Source: Zea mays (lineage: Eukaryota > Streptophyta > Magnoliopsida > Poales > Poaceae). From it: a stretch of 64,000 bases of DNA. How positions within the stretch are numbered: the stretch's first letter is position 1; each line of letters starts with the position of its first letter. The stretch is from positions 134,570,990 through 134,634,989 of the forward strand of contig NC_050101.1 of NCBI RefSeq assembly GCF_902167145.1, given 5' to 3'. Both the position numbers and the translations under genes were made by a program. Below are positions 46,645 through 58,848 of the stretch, one piece after another. The notes under the pieces were generated by a model, which saw only the letters and a program-made list of their open reading frames with translations, had not been told where the DNA came from and ran no database searches.

Positions 46645-46839
46645 ATTGATGTAATCTTTTACATTTTTCCTATGGCACTCTTTTCCTTTCCAAAGGGGGA
46701 GAAAGGTTTTTAATGGGTCCATAGTTTGTAATTTTTCCTTTCCTACTCAGCTCTACGAGAGCAAAATCCCCCAAAATATGTAAATGTAAAATCTAAGTAT
46801 GCACCATCGAGTGCAGAGAAAAGGAAAAAATAGGGAGAA
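46645..46839. other. Spacer after element B pol
   Basis: Contains CCAAAGGGGGAGAAAGG at about 46689 and CTCAGCTCTACGAGAGCAAA; the same features, inverted, follow pol in element C (62530-62640). No coding. Confidence 0.5.
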
Positions 46840-47115
46840 GCTCGAAAGTCGTCCCTAAGGGGATGCAGAGCATGACGAAGCTACAAAGAAGTCGTTCCTA
46901 AGGGAGCGCAGCGTAAGTTTTCTGCTCAAAAGTCGTTCCTAAGGAAATGCAGAGCCAAATATTGCCGAAATATAAGGCAAAGCACGAAAAGTCAACGAGA
47001 ATACCACCAAAATAGAAGGCGAAGAAGTTCAAAAGACGTTCCTAAGGGGATGCAGAACTTACACTGAAAAATAAGCGGTGCAGCCGAAAAAACGGCAAAG
47101 AGACTTCAGTCATTC
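46840..47115. repeat. Repeat zone of element B
   Basis: AAGTCGTTCCTAAGG-type words recur at about 46848, 46886, 46931 and 47034, mixed with CGAAGAAG and GCAGAACTTACACTG. Inverted relative to A and C because the element is in the other orientation. Confidence 0.75.
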
Positions 47116-47499
47116 CTAAGGGAATGAAGGTCATGGATGAAGCTTCGTATGTGTGTGTTTGGGCATTCATTGGCACGATACATTACATCATACATTGCAT
47201 TCATAAACATTCATTTAGACATACATAGGATCATCATCATCATACCATACAGATAGACAGTTGCTTCGGCTCTAAGAATACGGCTTCGGAAGCAGATTTA
47301 TGCTTCGTTGCGTACGAAAAGAAGGGAAGGTGTTTTTCGCCTTCGGCTCAAAAAATACAAGTTTCGTCCACATCAAAGCAGTTCATATATTGACGGAAAG
47401 GTAAAAATATATTACAAGGTATGGACAAATTTACAGAGTAGTATCTGACTACAATATTCTTTACAAAGGATAATACAAGAGTTTTTCTAGAGTTTTTTC
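47116..47499. other. Element B spacer at the antisense gene 3' side
   Basis: AT-rich. It contains a short CATTCATAAACATTCATTTAG zone that is mirrored in element C near 62080-62140. No coding. Confidence 0.45.
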
Positions 47500-50400
47500 A
47501 CAGCAAGGTTTTCCGGCTTCATCATCATCTACTAAGCTTCGGATTGTCTGATAAGCTTCGGCTCAATGCTCTTCGGCTTCATCATCCTGTACATATCAAA
47601 GCACTATAAAGTAAATTCAAGTTTCAGAGAAAAGGTAAGCACAAGGTATGAGTTTATTACCGGTTTAAGGTGACTTCGAGCTTCGTCACTAGCCAAGTTT
47701 CGCCCGCCCTTTGCCCAGATTTGAGTAACGAATCTGTTTCCGATGCTTCAAGCCAGGCCAGGGATGTCATCCAAGTCTGCTGGTGACAGGATGAAGTTTG
47801 GTCTGTTTACAATATTTCCATGTGTACAACCAGCCTTCATAAAAGCGACAGTTGTGCCTCGAGAAGCTAGCAAGGCACAAAAGTCACCATGTCCAGCTAT
47901 AACTTCGTCGAGAGCATCAACTTCACCTTCCATATGATCAAATGTGCCCGGCAGGTTTTCAACCGAAGGTTTAAATTTTTCGGAGCTGGCTCCAACTGAG
48001 TTAAAGACCTGTTTCAACCGTTGAATGCACTGGGTGCCGAAGCCTAAGCATTTTTCCTGAAGATCCTTGAGTGATTTCTATAGATTTGAACTTTTTTCAG
48101 CCTCGGCTTCGAGTTTTGTTTTGAAATCTTTCTTCTCTTGCTCAAAGCTTTTTGACTGTAGGGAAAGTTCACTGTTCAATCTGGCGATCTCGGCTTGAGC
48201 TTCTGCTAGTGAACCTTCCATCGTTTGAAGCACAAAGTCTTTCTTTTCTAGGGCAGCTTCATGATCTTTAATCTTCTTCTCTAAGCCCTCAATTATAACT
48301 TCGTTTTTCTTGTCCTCGAAGTCTTGCTGCATCCTCAAGGCTTTGCTTACCAGTAAGCTCTGACAAAATAACCTTCATCAGAAAACATCTTCATATCAAA
48401 ACAATAAAGAGCTAAGGGAAGAATTTTACCTTAAAGTTAGAATAAAACAGGCTACCGGCGATATGCTGTTGTCGGTATCTGCTGAGATCGGTTTCGAGCT
48501 TCAGAAAACCAACACTTTTCGATAAAGTGCTGACAACCTTCGCCCCAATTTGGTCCCAAAGGCATCCTAAACTCTCTTCGGCAACACCGCTGAAGAGCAG
48601 TGCCCCTGGCTGGTACCCGCAAGATATGGCATAGTCCTTCAGCTCTTCTTTTTCAGCCTTTGACAATTCTTGCCCAATTATGTTTTGAAAGTTGAAATTT
48701 TATTCTTCCGAAGTATCTTCGGCAGGCTCCTTCTCTTTTCCAGGCATCTTCTCCCCTTTTTCAGGCACTGCGGCCGGGGTTTCCTCAGTAGCTGCAGCAG
48801 TTTCTTCCTTAGCCATATTCAAAATCATTTCATCAATATCAATGAGTGTGTTTTCCAAATCTGTGGCTTCGGCTGCTGCAGCTTCAGAAGTAGAAGCTTC
48901 GGCAGGAGCAGCTTCGGCTGCTGCTGTTTTCGGCACTGAGGTCGACGGCAGTGTTTCTTCAATAGCCTTAATGACAGTAATAATTCTTCGTTTTTTTGGT
49001 TCAGCAGGCTTCTCAGCAGCCGAAGGCTCCTTCTTCTTCTGTAAAAGCTTCATCAGTTCCAGTCCTAGCGGACTTAGCTTATTAGGTAGAGATTCAGTCA
49101 TTACCTTTAAAATTTCTTCTGCGTCAGTGGCAGAAGGTGTTGAGGGAACTTCTTCTAAATCAGCTTTTGGCTTCGGAGCTGGAGCCTTTCTTTTCTTTGA
49201 CACGACCACCTTCGGCTCAGGACTGGATTTTTTCTTTTTTGCCAAATTCTCATCTTCTTTTATCATCCTGACAGCTTGTCTTTGCATAACACTGACAGCC
49301 CTTTTTCGTTTTGGCCCTTCGGCACCTTTGCTTAACCTTTCATAGTCTGGGTATTCAAATTTCAAAGCGTCCATTACTCGGTTTAACCTTCGTTTCGGCT
49401 GGGTGCCGAAGGCTGCTGTCATCAATTGATCTTCTTTTTTCATATAATTGCCCAAGATTTCATTGCACATAACCTCAATTGTATCCAACCATTCTTGGCA
49501 GGGTTCTTTGAAGTGTTTCTTGAACTTAAAATGATAGGACAGCCGAACGAGTTCATTCTTTTTCTTCTATCCTTTAAGCTTTGGCATACCCCATTCCTTT
49601 AATGTTGGGAATACCCTATTGGCTAAGTACTCCTGAACCAAATCCCTAGTACCAATATGTTCAGACACAACTCTAAATTTGCCCACAGCATCTGGGCATG
49701 ATGTCCCCGACGTCATGTTGCACTGAGGCCTAGTCAACCCGAAGGTTAGCTCCAGCGGGCTCTGAACTAGCTTCTCCTTTTTCTTATCAATCTTAACATA
49801 AAACCATTCAGTTTTCCAACTGGTCGGCCATTTGGTGCGGTAGCTAACCACCGGTGTCTTCATGTCCTTGCGGTAAGCAAAATTATAGCAGCCGAAGTTC
49901 TTGTGCAGTCCATCTTCTCTAGCCTTCATCTGATAGTGAAGTTCGTGTACCCGGCAGAAGGCTTCGGCAAGCGGCTCCACTCCTTGGCTTCGAAGAGCCC
50001 AGATAAAGACGCTGAGCCTAACGATAGCGTTAGGAGTCAGCTGACGAAGATAAATCTCAAAATTTTCCAAAACATCAACAATCATCTCATGCAGAGGAAA
50101 CCTTAGTCCTGCTTTAAAGAAACTTCTAAAAACCACCACTTCATCACTTTCTGGCTTCAGAGTGATTTCTTCTCCGCCAAAATGAATCAGCTTCTTCTCG
50201 GCTTCCCCGAAGTAGCCCAGCTTTGTCATCATGGGTATATCGGTCTCGGAGACAGTAGACTTCCCAAAATCCAAGTGGCTGGGTTTGGATGGCATAATGG
50301 TATTATAATCTATCTCTTCTTCACCCCATCACCTTCTTCAATATCTGCCTGCTCGGCTTCGTCAGCAGGTGCACCTTCGTCAGCAGCACCCTCTGGCACA

Positions 50401-50504
50401 ACTAGTCCCGACTGCCTCATAACTTCGAAGATTGGGGCAGTCTCAGTAGCTTCGGTCTCCTCTCCGTCGTGTGTAATCCTAGCTGTCGAGCGCACCCTGG
50501 CCAT
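47500..50504 (-). pseudogene. Antisense gene of element B (degenerate, multi-exon)
   Basis: Minus strand. ATG at 50504 (MARVRSTARITHDGEETEA), the same start as in element C. Then KPSHLDFGKSTVSETDIP, and a conserved domain with GLRFPLHEMIVDVLE, LSVFIWALRSQGVEP and NFGCYNFAYRKD (50290-49870), the counterpart of Grande's Transposase_28-like N-terminus. A Lys/Ala/Glu-rich linker (49480-48700) follows, then GYQPGALLFSGV. An intron at about 48427-48364 comes next, then coiled coil (48340-48080) and the C-terminal domain VGASSEKFKPSVENLPG...GHGDFCALLASRGTT (48000-47760). The last exons run to about 47500. Stops and frameshifts (near 50300, 49567, 48690, 48081, 47748) make it non-functional. Confidence 0.75.
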
Positions 50505-50701
50505 TTGATGCTGAATTTCTTGCGTTTTGACGAAGTTGATTATTTTTTATCTTTGCCGAAGCTCCCTATTGTGACGAAGCTAAAGCAAAGCGATGCCTTG
50601 ATTGAGAATACGGTGAATAAGCTTCGGCTGTGGTCAAATTTTTCGGCAGCATAACAGTACAATAGCAGTAAATGTTGTGGTAACTTCACACCTACCCGTC
50701 T

Positions 50702-50709
50702 GTTTATAT
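50702..50709 (-). promoter_or_regulatory. TATA box of the element B antisense gene
   Basis: TATATAAA on the minus strand in the context GCACTATATAAACAGACG, 198 bp before the ATG. The ~85 bp around it match the same region of element C (58625-58715) almost base for base. Confidence 0.75.
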
Positions 50710-50989
50710 AGTGCTACAGGTGGGAAGGTGAATCGTCAAGCCGCTCGCACCCGCTGAACAGTCGCCCGCACCCACTGAAAAGTGGACCATAGTGCCCAAG
50801 AAGGTGAATCACCAGATCGCGCGTACCCGTTGTATGGTGGGACCACCTTTCACTCGGAATATTTAAATTGTTTCTCGACAACGAGCTCAGAGAAGGTGTT
50901 TTTCGGACCTTCAGCATTCCGAAGCCGAAGTGAATTTTTCATGGGTCGAACTCGTTACGAAAAACGATCTGGCACCATGAAGGGGCTAC

Positions 50990-51584
50990 TGTTGGGGGTC
51001 TGCTTTGTCGCCAAAGGTCCCATAAGAAGAAAAACCTTCGGGAGATCGACATAGAAGCAAAGTCGAAGCTATCAGTCAGAGAGCTTCGTAGCGTACTTCC
51101 AGATGCCCCGACTTAAAGATGAAATGACCAATCGGCCCATGATAACTTGTATTAGGATTGTAATCATTTGTAAAGGGCATGAATGTAATTTCTCACAGGC
51201 TACGTCCTGTGCCTATAAATAGATGAACAATACCCCTGTACTATTCACACTATCTTGTATTCGCTCGTGCGCCGCGCTTGGATTTTTGCCTTCTGTCAAG
51301 CCGAAGGTACACATGTAATTAAATAATGTTTTTATCTATTCAAGATTATATAATGAAGATATGTGAATGATGTTATATGATTATTCATGTTATCTTTCAT
51401 GTTCCATATGCTTTGTCTTTCATTAACGTATACCGTGATGATGAAGGTACGCCCTTCATGACCTTCGTCCAAAGATCGTTATATCCTAAAGAAAATAATG
51501 CTTCGAAGGACGAAGGACATTAACATTTAATATTTTGTGTTGCCTTGTTCTTATCTCGAAGCATTTGATAACAAGCCCCCAACA
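50990..51584 (+). repeat. Element B 3' LTR
   Basis: 595 bp, TGTTGGGGGTC...AGCCCCCAACA, with 9-bp inverted ends. A polypurine tract GAAGGGGCTAC lies directly before it. TATAAATA at 51214-51221 on the plus strand. No left partner survives in the window. Confidence 0.88.
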
Positions 51585-53924
51585 ACATCAATGACAAGGA
51601 AGAGTCATCTTCCAAAAGAAAGGATTTGGCTCTCAAAGCAAATCAAGAAAGAAAAGGAAAAGCTAAAGTACAAATTGAGGAAGAATCCTCAAGTGATGAT
51701 GACCTTGATGCTAACATTGCCTTGATGGTGAGGAAGACCACCAAGATGTTTTAGAAACTCAACAGAGAAGGCATCAAATTTGATTAAAGAAAGAAGAAAT
51801 TCTTTTCCAGCAAAAGAAAGCCCATTTCTGAGATGGATTGCTACAACTGTGGAGAGCTTGGTCATCTTGCTCACCAATGTAACAAGCCCAAGAAGAACAA
51901 GTTCAAGGGCAAGGAAGAAGATGACAATGATGATGAGAAAAAGGAAAAAAAGATTCTTCAAGAGGAAGGATGGGAAGCACAAGAGGTTCCACAAAAACAA
52001 AAATGGAAAGGCATATATTGTTGGTGACTGGCTCACTGACATTGAGTCATCAAGTGGATCTTCTTCAAGTGAAGAAGAGAATGATGAAAGAGTTGCCGCC
52101 ATCGCCGGGGACTTCTCTTCACCACCACCATCGCCATCATCGACTTCTCACCTATGCCTCATGGCTAGAGGTGAACGGAAGGTACAAAATGATATTGATA
52201 TTACTGATGATAGTGATAGTGATAAGGAATTTGCTTCACCTTCCTATGATGAACTAGCTAACTTGCTTAAGAATACACTCAAATCATTAGGAAGTCAAAA
52301 GCTAAATGTGATAAGTTGAAAAATGAAAATGAAACTTTGAATGCCAAATATGACATAGTTATGAAAGCTAGTGATGAAATGAAAGAAGAAAACAAAACTA
52401 TGTCATCCACTGTAAATGAGCTCACATCCTCCCTAAAAGATGCTAAGGATAAATGTGACAAGCTAAATGAAGCTAATAGGGAGTTGAAAGATAGACTAGT
52501 GAAAATCAAGGAAGACTATACTAAGATTAAATTTGATCATGATAATCTTCTTGTTGAAAATGAACTTTTATCTTGCAATACACATGAGGCTATTAACTCT
52601 GTTGTTAAGATTGATGTAGCAACCTCATGTGATGATTTGAGTCATGGAGAGCAAACTAGTCTACATGATGAATTGACCGAAAAAGTTGAAGTCTTGACTT
52701 TAGACAACCAAAAATTGAAGAGATACTTGACTGATGCAACTACTAGAGGAAAGGTTGCCATTGAGAATAATGATTTCAACAATGAGTTGGCAGTGGATAA
52801 TGAAAGGCTTAAAAATGAGGTCAAGAAACTTAAGAGTGAATATGAACATCTTGCAACAAGTGTGCAAAAGTTCAACAAGGGCCAATACCTCCAAAATGAA
52901 TTGCTCATGAACACTGTCATGAAAAACAACAAGAGTGGTATTGGATACAATGCTTTTGTGCAAAAGAAAGCTACTACTCAATACAAGCCAAAGCAGACTC
53001 ATAAGCCTATCAAATGCTTTGAGTGTGGAAAAGAAGGTCACTTTGCCCACAACTGCAAAGCCAAACCACCAACTCCCTTGCCTAAGCACTCAAGACCATT
53101 TGCTTTCAATGCTCATTACGTTCTAAGAAAAGTTGCAAATGGAAAGGTCAAAGTTACATTCCTAGGTCCACCAAGCAAGAGTAGACCTAGACAAATTTGG
53201 GTTGCAAAGTCCTTGAATGAGAGAGTCACTGGCCCTATGCAATATAGGGCCCTCAAAACTCAAGCTTGATTTGTCTGTGGATGTAGGTGAACTACAAGAC
53301 CGGTGGAGCCATTGGGTTATTGACAGTGGATGCACACAACATATGACAGGCAACCCACGGATGTTCACCTCACTTGATGAGAATGTTGATGGACAAGACA
53401 AAATCACATTTGGGGACAATTCAAAAGGGAAAGTTCAAGGACTTGACAAGGTGGCAATTTCAAATGATCTATCAATTTCAAATGTTCTCTTGGTTGCACC
53501 TTTGAGCTTCAATTTATTATCAGTGGGTCAACTCTGTGATCTTGGACTTCAATGCTTATTCACTACAACAGAGGTTATTGTATCAAAAATGGATGCTGAA
53601 TCAATGGTGTTCAAAGGGTTTAGATACAACAATCTCTACTTAGTGGATTTCACCTCAGAAGATGCAGACTTAAGAACTTGCCTCTTCACCAAAGCATCAC
53701 TTGGATGGCTTTGGCATAGGAGGCTTGTACATGTTGGGATGAGCACACTCAAGAAGGTATTAAAGAAGGACATGGTTAGGGGATTAAAGGATGTTGTATT
53801 TGAAAAGGACAAGCCTTGTAATGCATGTCAAGCTGGGAAGCAAGTTGCTAACACACATCCTACAAAAGCTTTCATGTCAACATCAAGGCCGCTGGAACTA
53901 CTTCATATGGATTTATTTGGACCT
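51585..53924 (+). pseudogene. Old copia element D: gag, protease and start of integrase
   Basis: Cut at the left by the element B LTR and at the right by an LTR fragment. Gag has two zinc knuckles, CYNCGELGHLAHQC (about 51837) and CFECGKEGHFAHNC (about 53018), around Lys/Glu/Asn coiled coil. The protease motif HWVIDSGCTQHMTG is at about 53310. The integrase zinc region HRRLVHVGMSTLKK and CNACQAGKQ comes next, ending at LHMDLFG (53905). Gag and pol frames are broken near 51750, 51950, 52310 and 53265. The domain order and gag style fit the SIRE/Maximus copia lineage; it is distinct from the Opies here. Confidence 0.85.
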
Positions 53925-54168
53925 TGTCACATCCGGTTTTAGAAGGCAAACCGAATGCGAACCATGTACGTGCTAGGATCAGCAATTCACGTACACAACA
54001 GTTACATAACTGGACATCATCACACAGTGCTCAAACAATAACATAAAAGGGGTATAATAGTCGATTACATCATGATGTCCGAGACATCCACATAGTCTTT
54101 AACAATAATCAAATTGCGGAAAAGAAACGTAGATACACACGACCTACACAGGCAGCCGACTAGGGGTT
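53925..54168 (-). mobile_element. Gypsy LTR end fragment, minus strand
   Basis: On the plus strand it starts TGTCACATCCGG and runs 244 bp to the Opie-2 LTR. Read in reverse it ends CCGGATGTGACA, like LTR ends of Tekay/Del-type elements. Only one terminus is present; the rest lies beyond the Opie insertion or is lost. Confidence 0.6.
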
Positions 54169-55379
54169 TTGAAAGGGAATTAGGCTTACACCTCTTTCCT
54201 AATTCATTTTGGTGGTTGAATTGCCCAACACAAATAATTGGACTAACTAGTTTTTCTCTAGTCTATAAGTTCTACAGGTGCCAAAGGTTCACAATAAGCC
54301 AATAAAAAGACCAAGAAAGGGGTCAAACAAAGAGAGCAAAAGACATCCCAAAAGGCACCCTGGTCTGGCACACCGGACAGTGTCCGGTGCACCAGGGCAC
54401 TCGACGCTGAACTCGCTACCTTCGGGAAAATCAGAGGGCGCTCCGCTATAATTCACCGGACTGTCCGGTGAAGCACCGGACAGTGTCCGGTGTCACACCG
54501 GACTGTCCGGTGTGCCAGCGGAGCAACGGCTACTTCGCGCGCAACGGTCGACTGCAACCGCATTCAATACGCTACAGTGCGCGCCAGAGTCAGAGCACGC
54601 ACAGTTGGCGCACCGGACAGTCTACAGGACCTGTCCGGTGCACCACCAGACAGCCCAGAGGCCCCACAAGTCAGAGCTCCAACGGTCGAACCCCAACGGT
54701 CTGCTGACGTGGCTGGCGCACCGGACAGTGTCCGGTGGCGCACCGGACTGTCCGGTGCGCCATGCGACAGCAGCCTACCAACGGCCATATTTTGGTGGTT
54801 GGGGCTATAAATACCCCAACCACCCCACATTCAATGGCATCCAAGTTTTCCACCTTCAACACATTACAAGAGCTATAGCATTCAATTCTAGACACAACCA
54901 AAGAGATCAAATCCTCTCCCAAGTCCGGAATCACTCCAAATCAAATAGTGACTAGAGAGAGCAACATTTGTGTTCATTTGAGCTCTTGCGCTTGGATTGC
55001 TTCTTTTCTTTCTCATTCTTCTTGTGATCAAACTCAATTGTAACCAAGGCAAGAGACACCAATTGTGTGGTGGTCCTTGCGGGAACTTTGTGTTCCGTTT
55101 GATTGAGAAGAGAAGCTCACTCGGTCTAGGTGACCGTTTGAGAGAGGGAAAGGGTTGAAAGAAACCCGGTCTTTGTGACCACCTCAACGGGGAGTAGGTT
55201 TGAAAGAACCGAACCTCGGTAAAACAAATCATTGTGTCTCGCTCTTTATTTGCTCACGATTTGTTTTGCGCCCTCTCTCTCGGACTCGTTTACATTTCTA
55301 ACGCTAACCCGGCTTGTAGTTGTTCTTAAGTTTATAAATTTCAGATTCGGCCTATTCACCCCCCTCTAGGCGACTGTCA
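54169..55379 (+). repeat. Opie-2 5' LTR
   Basis: 1211 bp, TGAAAGGGAATTAGG...GGCGACTGTCA. CCGGAC palindromes are dense at 54370-54765. TATAAATA lies at 54806-54813. It is longer than the Opie-1 LTR, mostly through extra palindrome units. Confidence 0.93.
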
Positions 55380-55380
55380 A

Positions 55381-55400
55381 TTGGTATCGGAGCCCGGTGC
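55381..55400 (+). other. Opie-2 primer binding site
   Basis: TTGGTATCGGAGCCCGGTGC starts 1-2 bp after the LTR and closely matches the plant initiator-methionine tRNA 3' end complement (usual form TGGTATCAGAGC), with one change. Confidence 0.85.
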
Positions 55401-55427
55401 TTCATTAGAGCCTAACCGCCCAAAGTG

Positions 55428-57756
55428 ATGTCGGGAGCATCCGCCAAGAGAGAGTTCGGGACCGGCGAGAAGCCCGCCACAAGCCATGGGAAGGCTCCAT
55501 CCGGGGAGTCCACCAACAAGGTGAAGGGATCCCCTTCACACAACAAGTCGCGTCGGAGCGGTGACAAGAAGAAGAAGATGAGGAAGGTGGTCTACTACGA
55601 GACTGACTCTTCGTCGCCATCAACCTCCGGCTCCGACATGCCATCCGTAACTTCTAACCGCCATGAGCGCAAGAAGTTTAGTAAGATTCCCCTACGCTAC
55701 CCTCGCATTTCCAAACGTACTCCATTACTTTCCGTCCCATTAGGCAAACCACCTATGTTTGATGGTGAAGATTATAATATGTGGAGTGATAAAATGAGGC
55801 ATCATCTAACCTCACTCCACACTAGCATTTGGGATGTTGTTGAGATTGGAGTACAGGTACCATCACCAGGGGATGAAGACTATGATTCGGACGAGGTCGC
55901 CCAAATCCGACACTTCAACTCTCAAGCCACCACTATACTCCTCGCCTCTCTAAATCGAGAGGAGTATAACAAGGTGCAAGGATTAAAGAGCGCCAAGGAG
56001 ATTTGGGACGTACTCAAGACCGCGCACGAAGGAGATGAGGTGACCAAAATCACCAAGCGGGAGACGATCGAGTGGGAGCTCGGTCGCTTCCGGCTTCGCC
56101 AAGGGGAGGAGCCACAATACATGTACAACCGCTTGAAGACCTTGGTGAACCAAGTGCGCAACCTCGGGAGCACCAAATGGGATGACCATGAGATGGTCAA
56201 GGTTATTCTAAGATCCCTCGTTTCTCTTAATCCTACGCAAGTTCAATTAATTCGAGGGAATCCTAGATATACACTAATGTCTCCCGAGGAAGTAATAGGA
56301 AATTTTGTGAGCTTTGAGTTGATGATCAAAGGCTCAAAGAAAATCGTCGAGCTAGATGGCCCCTTCACGCCCGAAGCACAATCGGTTGCATTCAAGGCAA
56401 CGGAGGAGAAAAAGGAGGAGTCTACCGCAAGTAGACAACCCATCGACGCCTCTAAGCTCGACAATAAGGAGATGGCGCTCATCATCAAGAGTTTCCGCCA
56501 AATCCTCAAGCAAAGGAGGGGGAAGGATTACAAGCCCCGCTCCAAGAAAGTGTGCTACAAATGTGGTAAGCCCGGTCATTTTATTGCAAAATGTCCACTA
56601 TCTAGTGACAGTGACAGGGGCGACGACAAGAAGGGCAAGAGGAGAGAAAAGAAAAGGTACTACAAGAAGAAGGGCGGCGATGCCCATGTGTGTCACGAGT
56701 GGGACTCCGACGAGAGCTCCTCCGACTCCTCCTCCGACGAGGACGCCGCCAACATCGCCGTCACCAAAGGGCTCCTCTTCCCCAACGTCGGCCACAAGTG
56801 CCTCATGGCAAAGGACGACAAAAAGAAGAAGGTGAAATCAAAATCCTCCACTAAATATGCATCCTCTAGTGATGAAGATAATGCTAGTGATGAGGAGGAT
56901 AATTTGTGTACCCTTTTTGCCAACCTAAACATGCAACAAAAGGAAAAACTAAATGAATTAATTCGTGCTATTCATGAGAAGGATGATCTCTTGGACTCTC
57001 AAGAGGACTTCCTAATTAAGGAAAATAAGAAGCATGTTAAGGTTAAGAATGCTTATGCTCTAGAAGTAGAAAAATGTGAAAAATTATCTAGTGAGCTAAG
57101 CACATGCCATGATATTATTACCAACCTTAGAAATGAGAATGCTAGTTTAATTACTAAGGTTGATTCAAATGTTTGTGATGCTTCAATTCCCAATCTTAGA
57201 GATAATAATGATGAATTACTTGCTAAGATTGAAGAATTAAATGTTTCTCTTGCTAGCCTTAGAAATGATAATGAAAAATTAATTGCTAAGGCTAAAGAAT
57301 TAGATATTTGCAATGTTACAATTTCCGATCTTAGAGATAACAATGATATTCTGCGTGCTAAGATTGTTGAACTTAATTCTTGCAAACCCTCTACATCTAC
57401 CATTGAGCATGTTACTATTTGCACTAGATGTAGAGATATTAACATTGATGCTATTCATGATCATATGGCTTTAATTAAACAACAAAATGATCATATAGCA
57501 AAATTAGATGCTAAAATTGCCGAGCATGACTTAGAAAATGAAAAGTTTAAATTTGCTAGAAGCATGCTCTATAGTGGGAGACGCCCTGGCATCAAGGATG
57601 GCATTGGCTTCCAAAAGGGAGACAATATCAAACTTAATGCCCCTCCTAAAAGATTGTCTAACTTTGTTAAGGGCAAGGCTCCCATGCCTCAGGATAACGA
57701 GGGGTACATTTTGTACCCTACCGGTTATCTTTTATGTATAAGGGTGAGACATCTAA
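55428..57756 (+). pseudogene. gag: Opie-2 gag, truncated at the 3' side
   Basis: ATG at 55428 (MSGASAKREFG), 48 bp after the LTR. A basic N-terminus is followed by the copia Gag domain from residue ~108 (PPMFDGEDYNMWSDKMRHHL, then LNREEYNKVQGLKSAKEIWD). Zinc knuckle CYKCGKPGHFIAKC at ~376-389, Ser/Asp-rich stretches at ~430-490, then a long coiled coil built of repeated LRNDNEKLIAKAKELD-like units. A ~62-bp deletion near 57728 and the element C LTR at 57757 end the coding part; about ten further codons into the LTR are chance. No stop occurs before that. Gag forms the particle shell in the cytoplasm. Confidence 0.9.
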
Positions 57757-58367
57757 TGTTGGGGACTTGTTATCAAATACTATGAATCAAGAACAAGGCA
57801 ACACAAAAGAAGGTTAAATGGTTAATGCCCTTCGTCCTTCGAAACATTATTTCCCTTGGGATATAATGATCTTCGGATGAAGGTCATGAAGGACATACCT
57901 TCATCATTATGATATATGATAGTGTTAATGGGAAACATATGAAATACAAAAGATAGCACAAACATTTATATATTATTATTAAATCATTTCTATTTTTTAA
58001 CACGGAAAAATATAAATGACATTAAATTACAAATGTACCTTCGGCTTGAATGAAAGCAAAAGTACAAGCGTGATGTGTCCGTGATTACCGGATCACGTGA
58101 ACAGTACCGGGATACTGTTCACCTATTTATAGGCATAGGATGCAACCTGCGCAAAATTACATTTATGTCCTTTACAATCAACTACAATAATGACACAAAA
58201 CATCATGGGTCTTTAAGTCAATTCATCTTTAAGTCGGTTCGATCCTTCATCTTGAGATTTGTCTTTGTGCCGAAGCTGTACAGATAATAACTTCGACGCT
58301 TGCTTCTGAGAAGACCTTTCGAAGGTGTTCTTTTTAGGATATTCGGCTACGAAGCATACCCCCAACA
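57757..58367 (-). repeat. Element C 3' LTR
   Basis: 611 bp; plus strand TGTTGGGGACTTG...ATACCCCCAACA. The minus-strand polypurine tract GAAGGGGCTAC lies at 58368-58378. TATA box TATAAATA on the minus strand at 58124-58131. Confidence 0.88.
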
Positions 58368-58643
58368 GTAGCCCCTTCGTGGTGCTAGATCGTTTTTCGT
58401 AACGAGCTTGATCCGTGAAAAAGTCTTCTAAGCTTCGGGACGCCGAAGATCCAGAAAACACCTTCCCTGAGCTCGTTGGCGAGAAACGATTAAAATAATC
58501 GTCGTGCGCGCCCCATCTTGTACCAATTGCGCGCGCACCAGCGATTCACCTTCTCGGACTCTGTGGCCCACCGTTCAGTGAGTGCGGGTGACTGCTTGTT
58601 CGATGCTGGGGATCTTGCCGATTCACCTTCCCACCTGCGGCAC

Positions 58644-58651
58644 TATATAAA
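58644..58651 (+). promoter_or_regulatory. TATA box of the element C antisense gene
   Basis: TATATAAA in GCACTATATAAACAGACG, 205 bp upstream of the ATG at 58849. The flanks match element B (50702-50709) closely, which indicates a conserved promoter separate from the LTR. Confidence 0.78.
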
Positions 58652-58848
58652 CAGACGAGTAGGTGTGAAGTTACCACGACATTCATTGCTATCGCACTGT
58701 TTTGCTGCCAAATTTTTAGTCATAGCCGAAGCTTAATCATCGTGCTCAAACGAAACTTCGCTTGTGTTTCTGCTTCGGAACAAGAGTAAGAGCTTCGGAG
58801 AAAACAAAAAAAGTCAACACAAAAAACTTCAAGTAAGTCATAATCAAA

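Larger units (their letters stand above)
42957..51584 (+). mobile_element. Tat-type gypsy element B, plus strand, 5'-truncated
   Basis: Begins abruptly inside the protease domain at the outer end of element A's LTR. Then come RT-RNaseH-integrase (to 46644), a repeat zone (46840-47115), an antisense gene (50504 down to about 47500) and the 3' LTR (50990-51584). The 5' LTR and gag are missing. Many frameshifts show age. The 3' LTR ends inside an old copia gag. Confidence 0.85.
54169..57756 (+). mobile_element. Opie/Ji-like copia element 2 (Opie-2), 5' part
   Basis: 5' LTR (54169-55379), primer site and gag. It is cut at 57756 by element C; pol and the 3' LTR lie outside the window. Gag is open and better preserved than in Opie-1, but it has a deletion of about 62 bp just before the insertion point, judged against Opie-1 at 470-530. 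Confidence 0.92.

Noticed and set aside
48692..49345. 217-codon Ser/Ala/Phe-rich plus-strand frame
   Set aside because: It is the reverse complement of the Lys/Ala/Glu-rich linker of the element B antisense gene; a shadow frame.
57757..57785. Extension of Opie-2 gag to a stop at 57785
   Set aside because: The last codons lie inside the element C LTR and are a chance continuation after the insertion.
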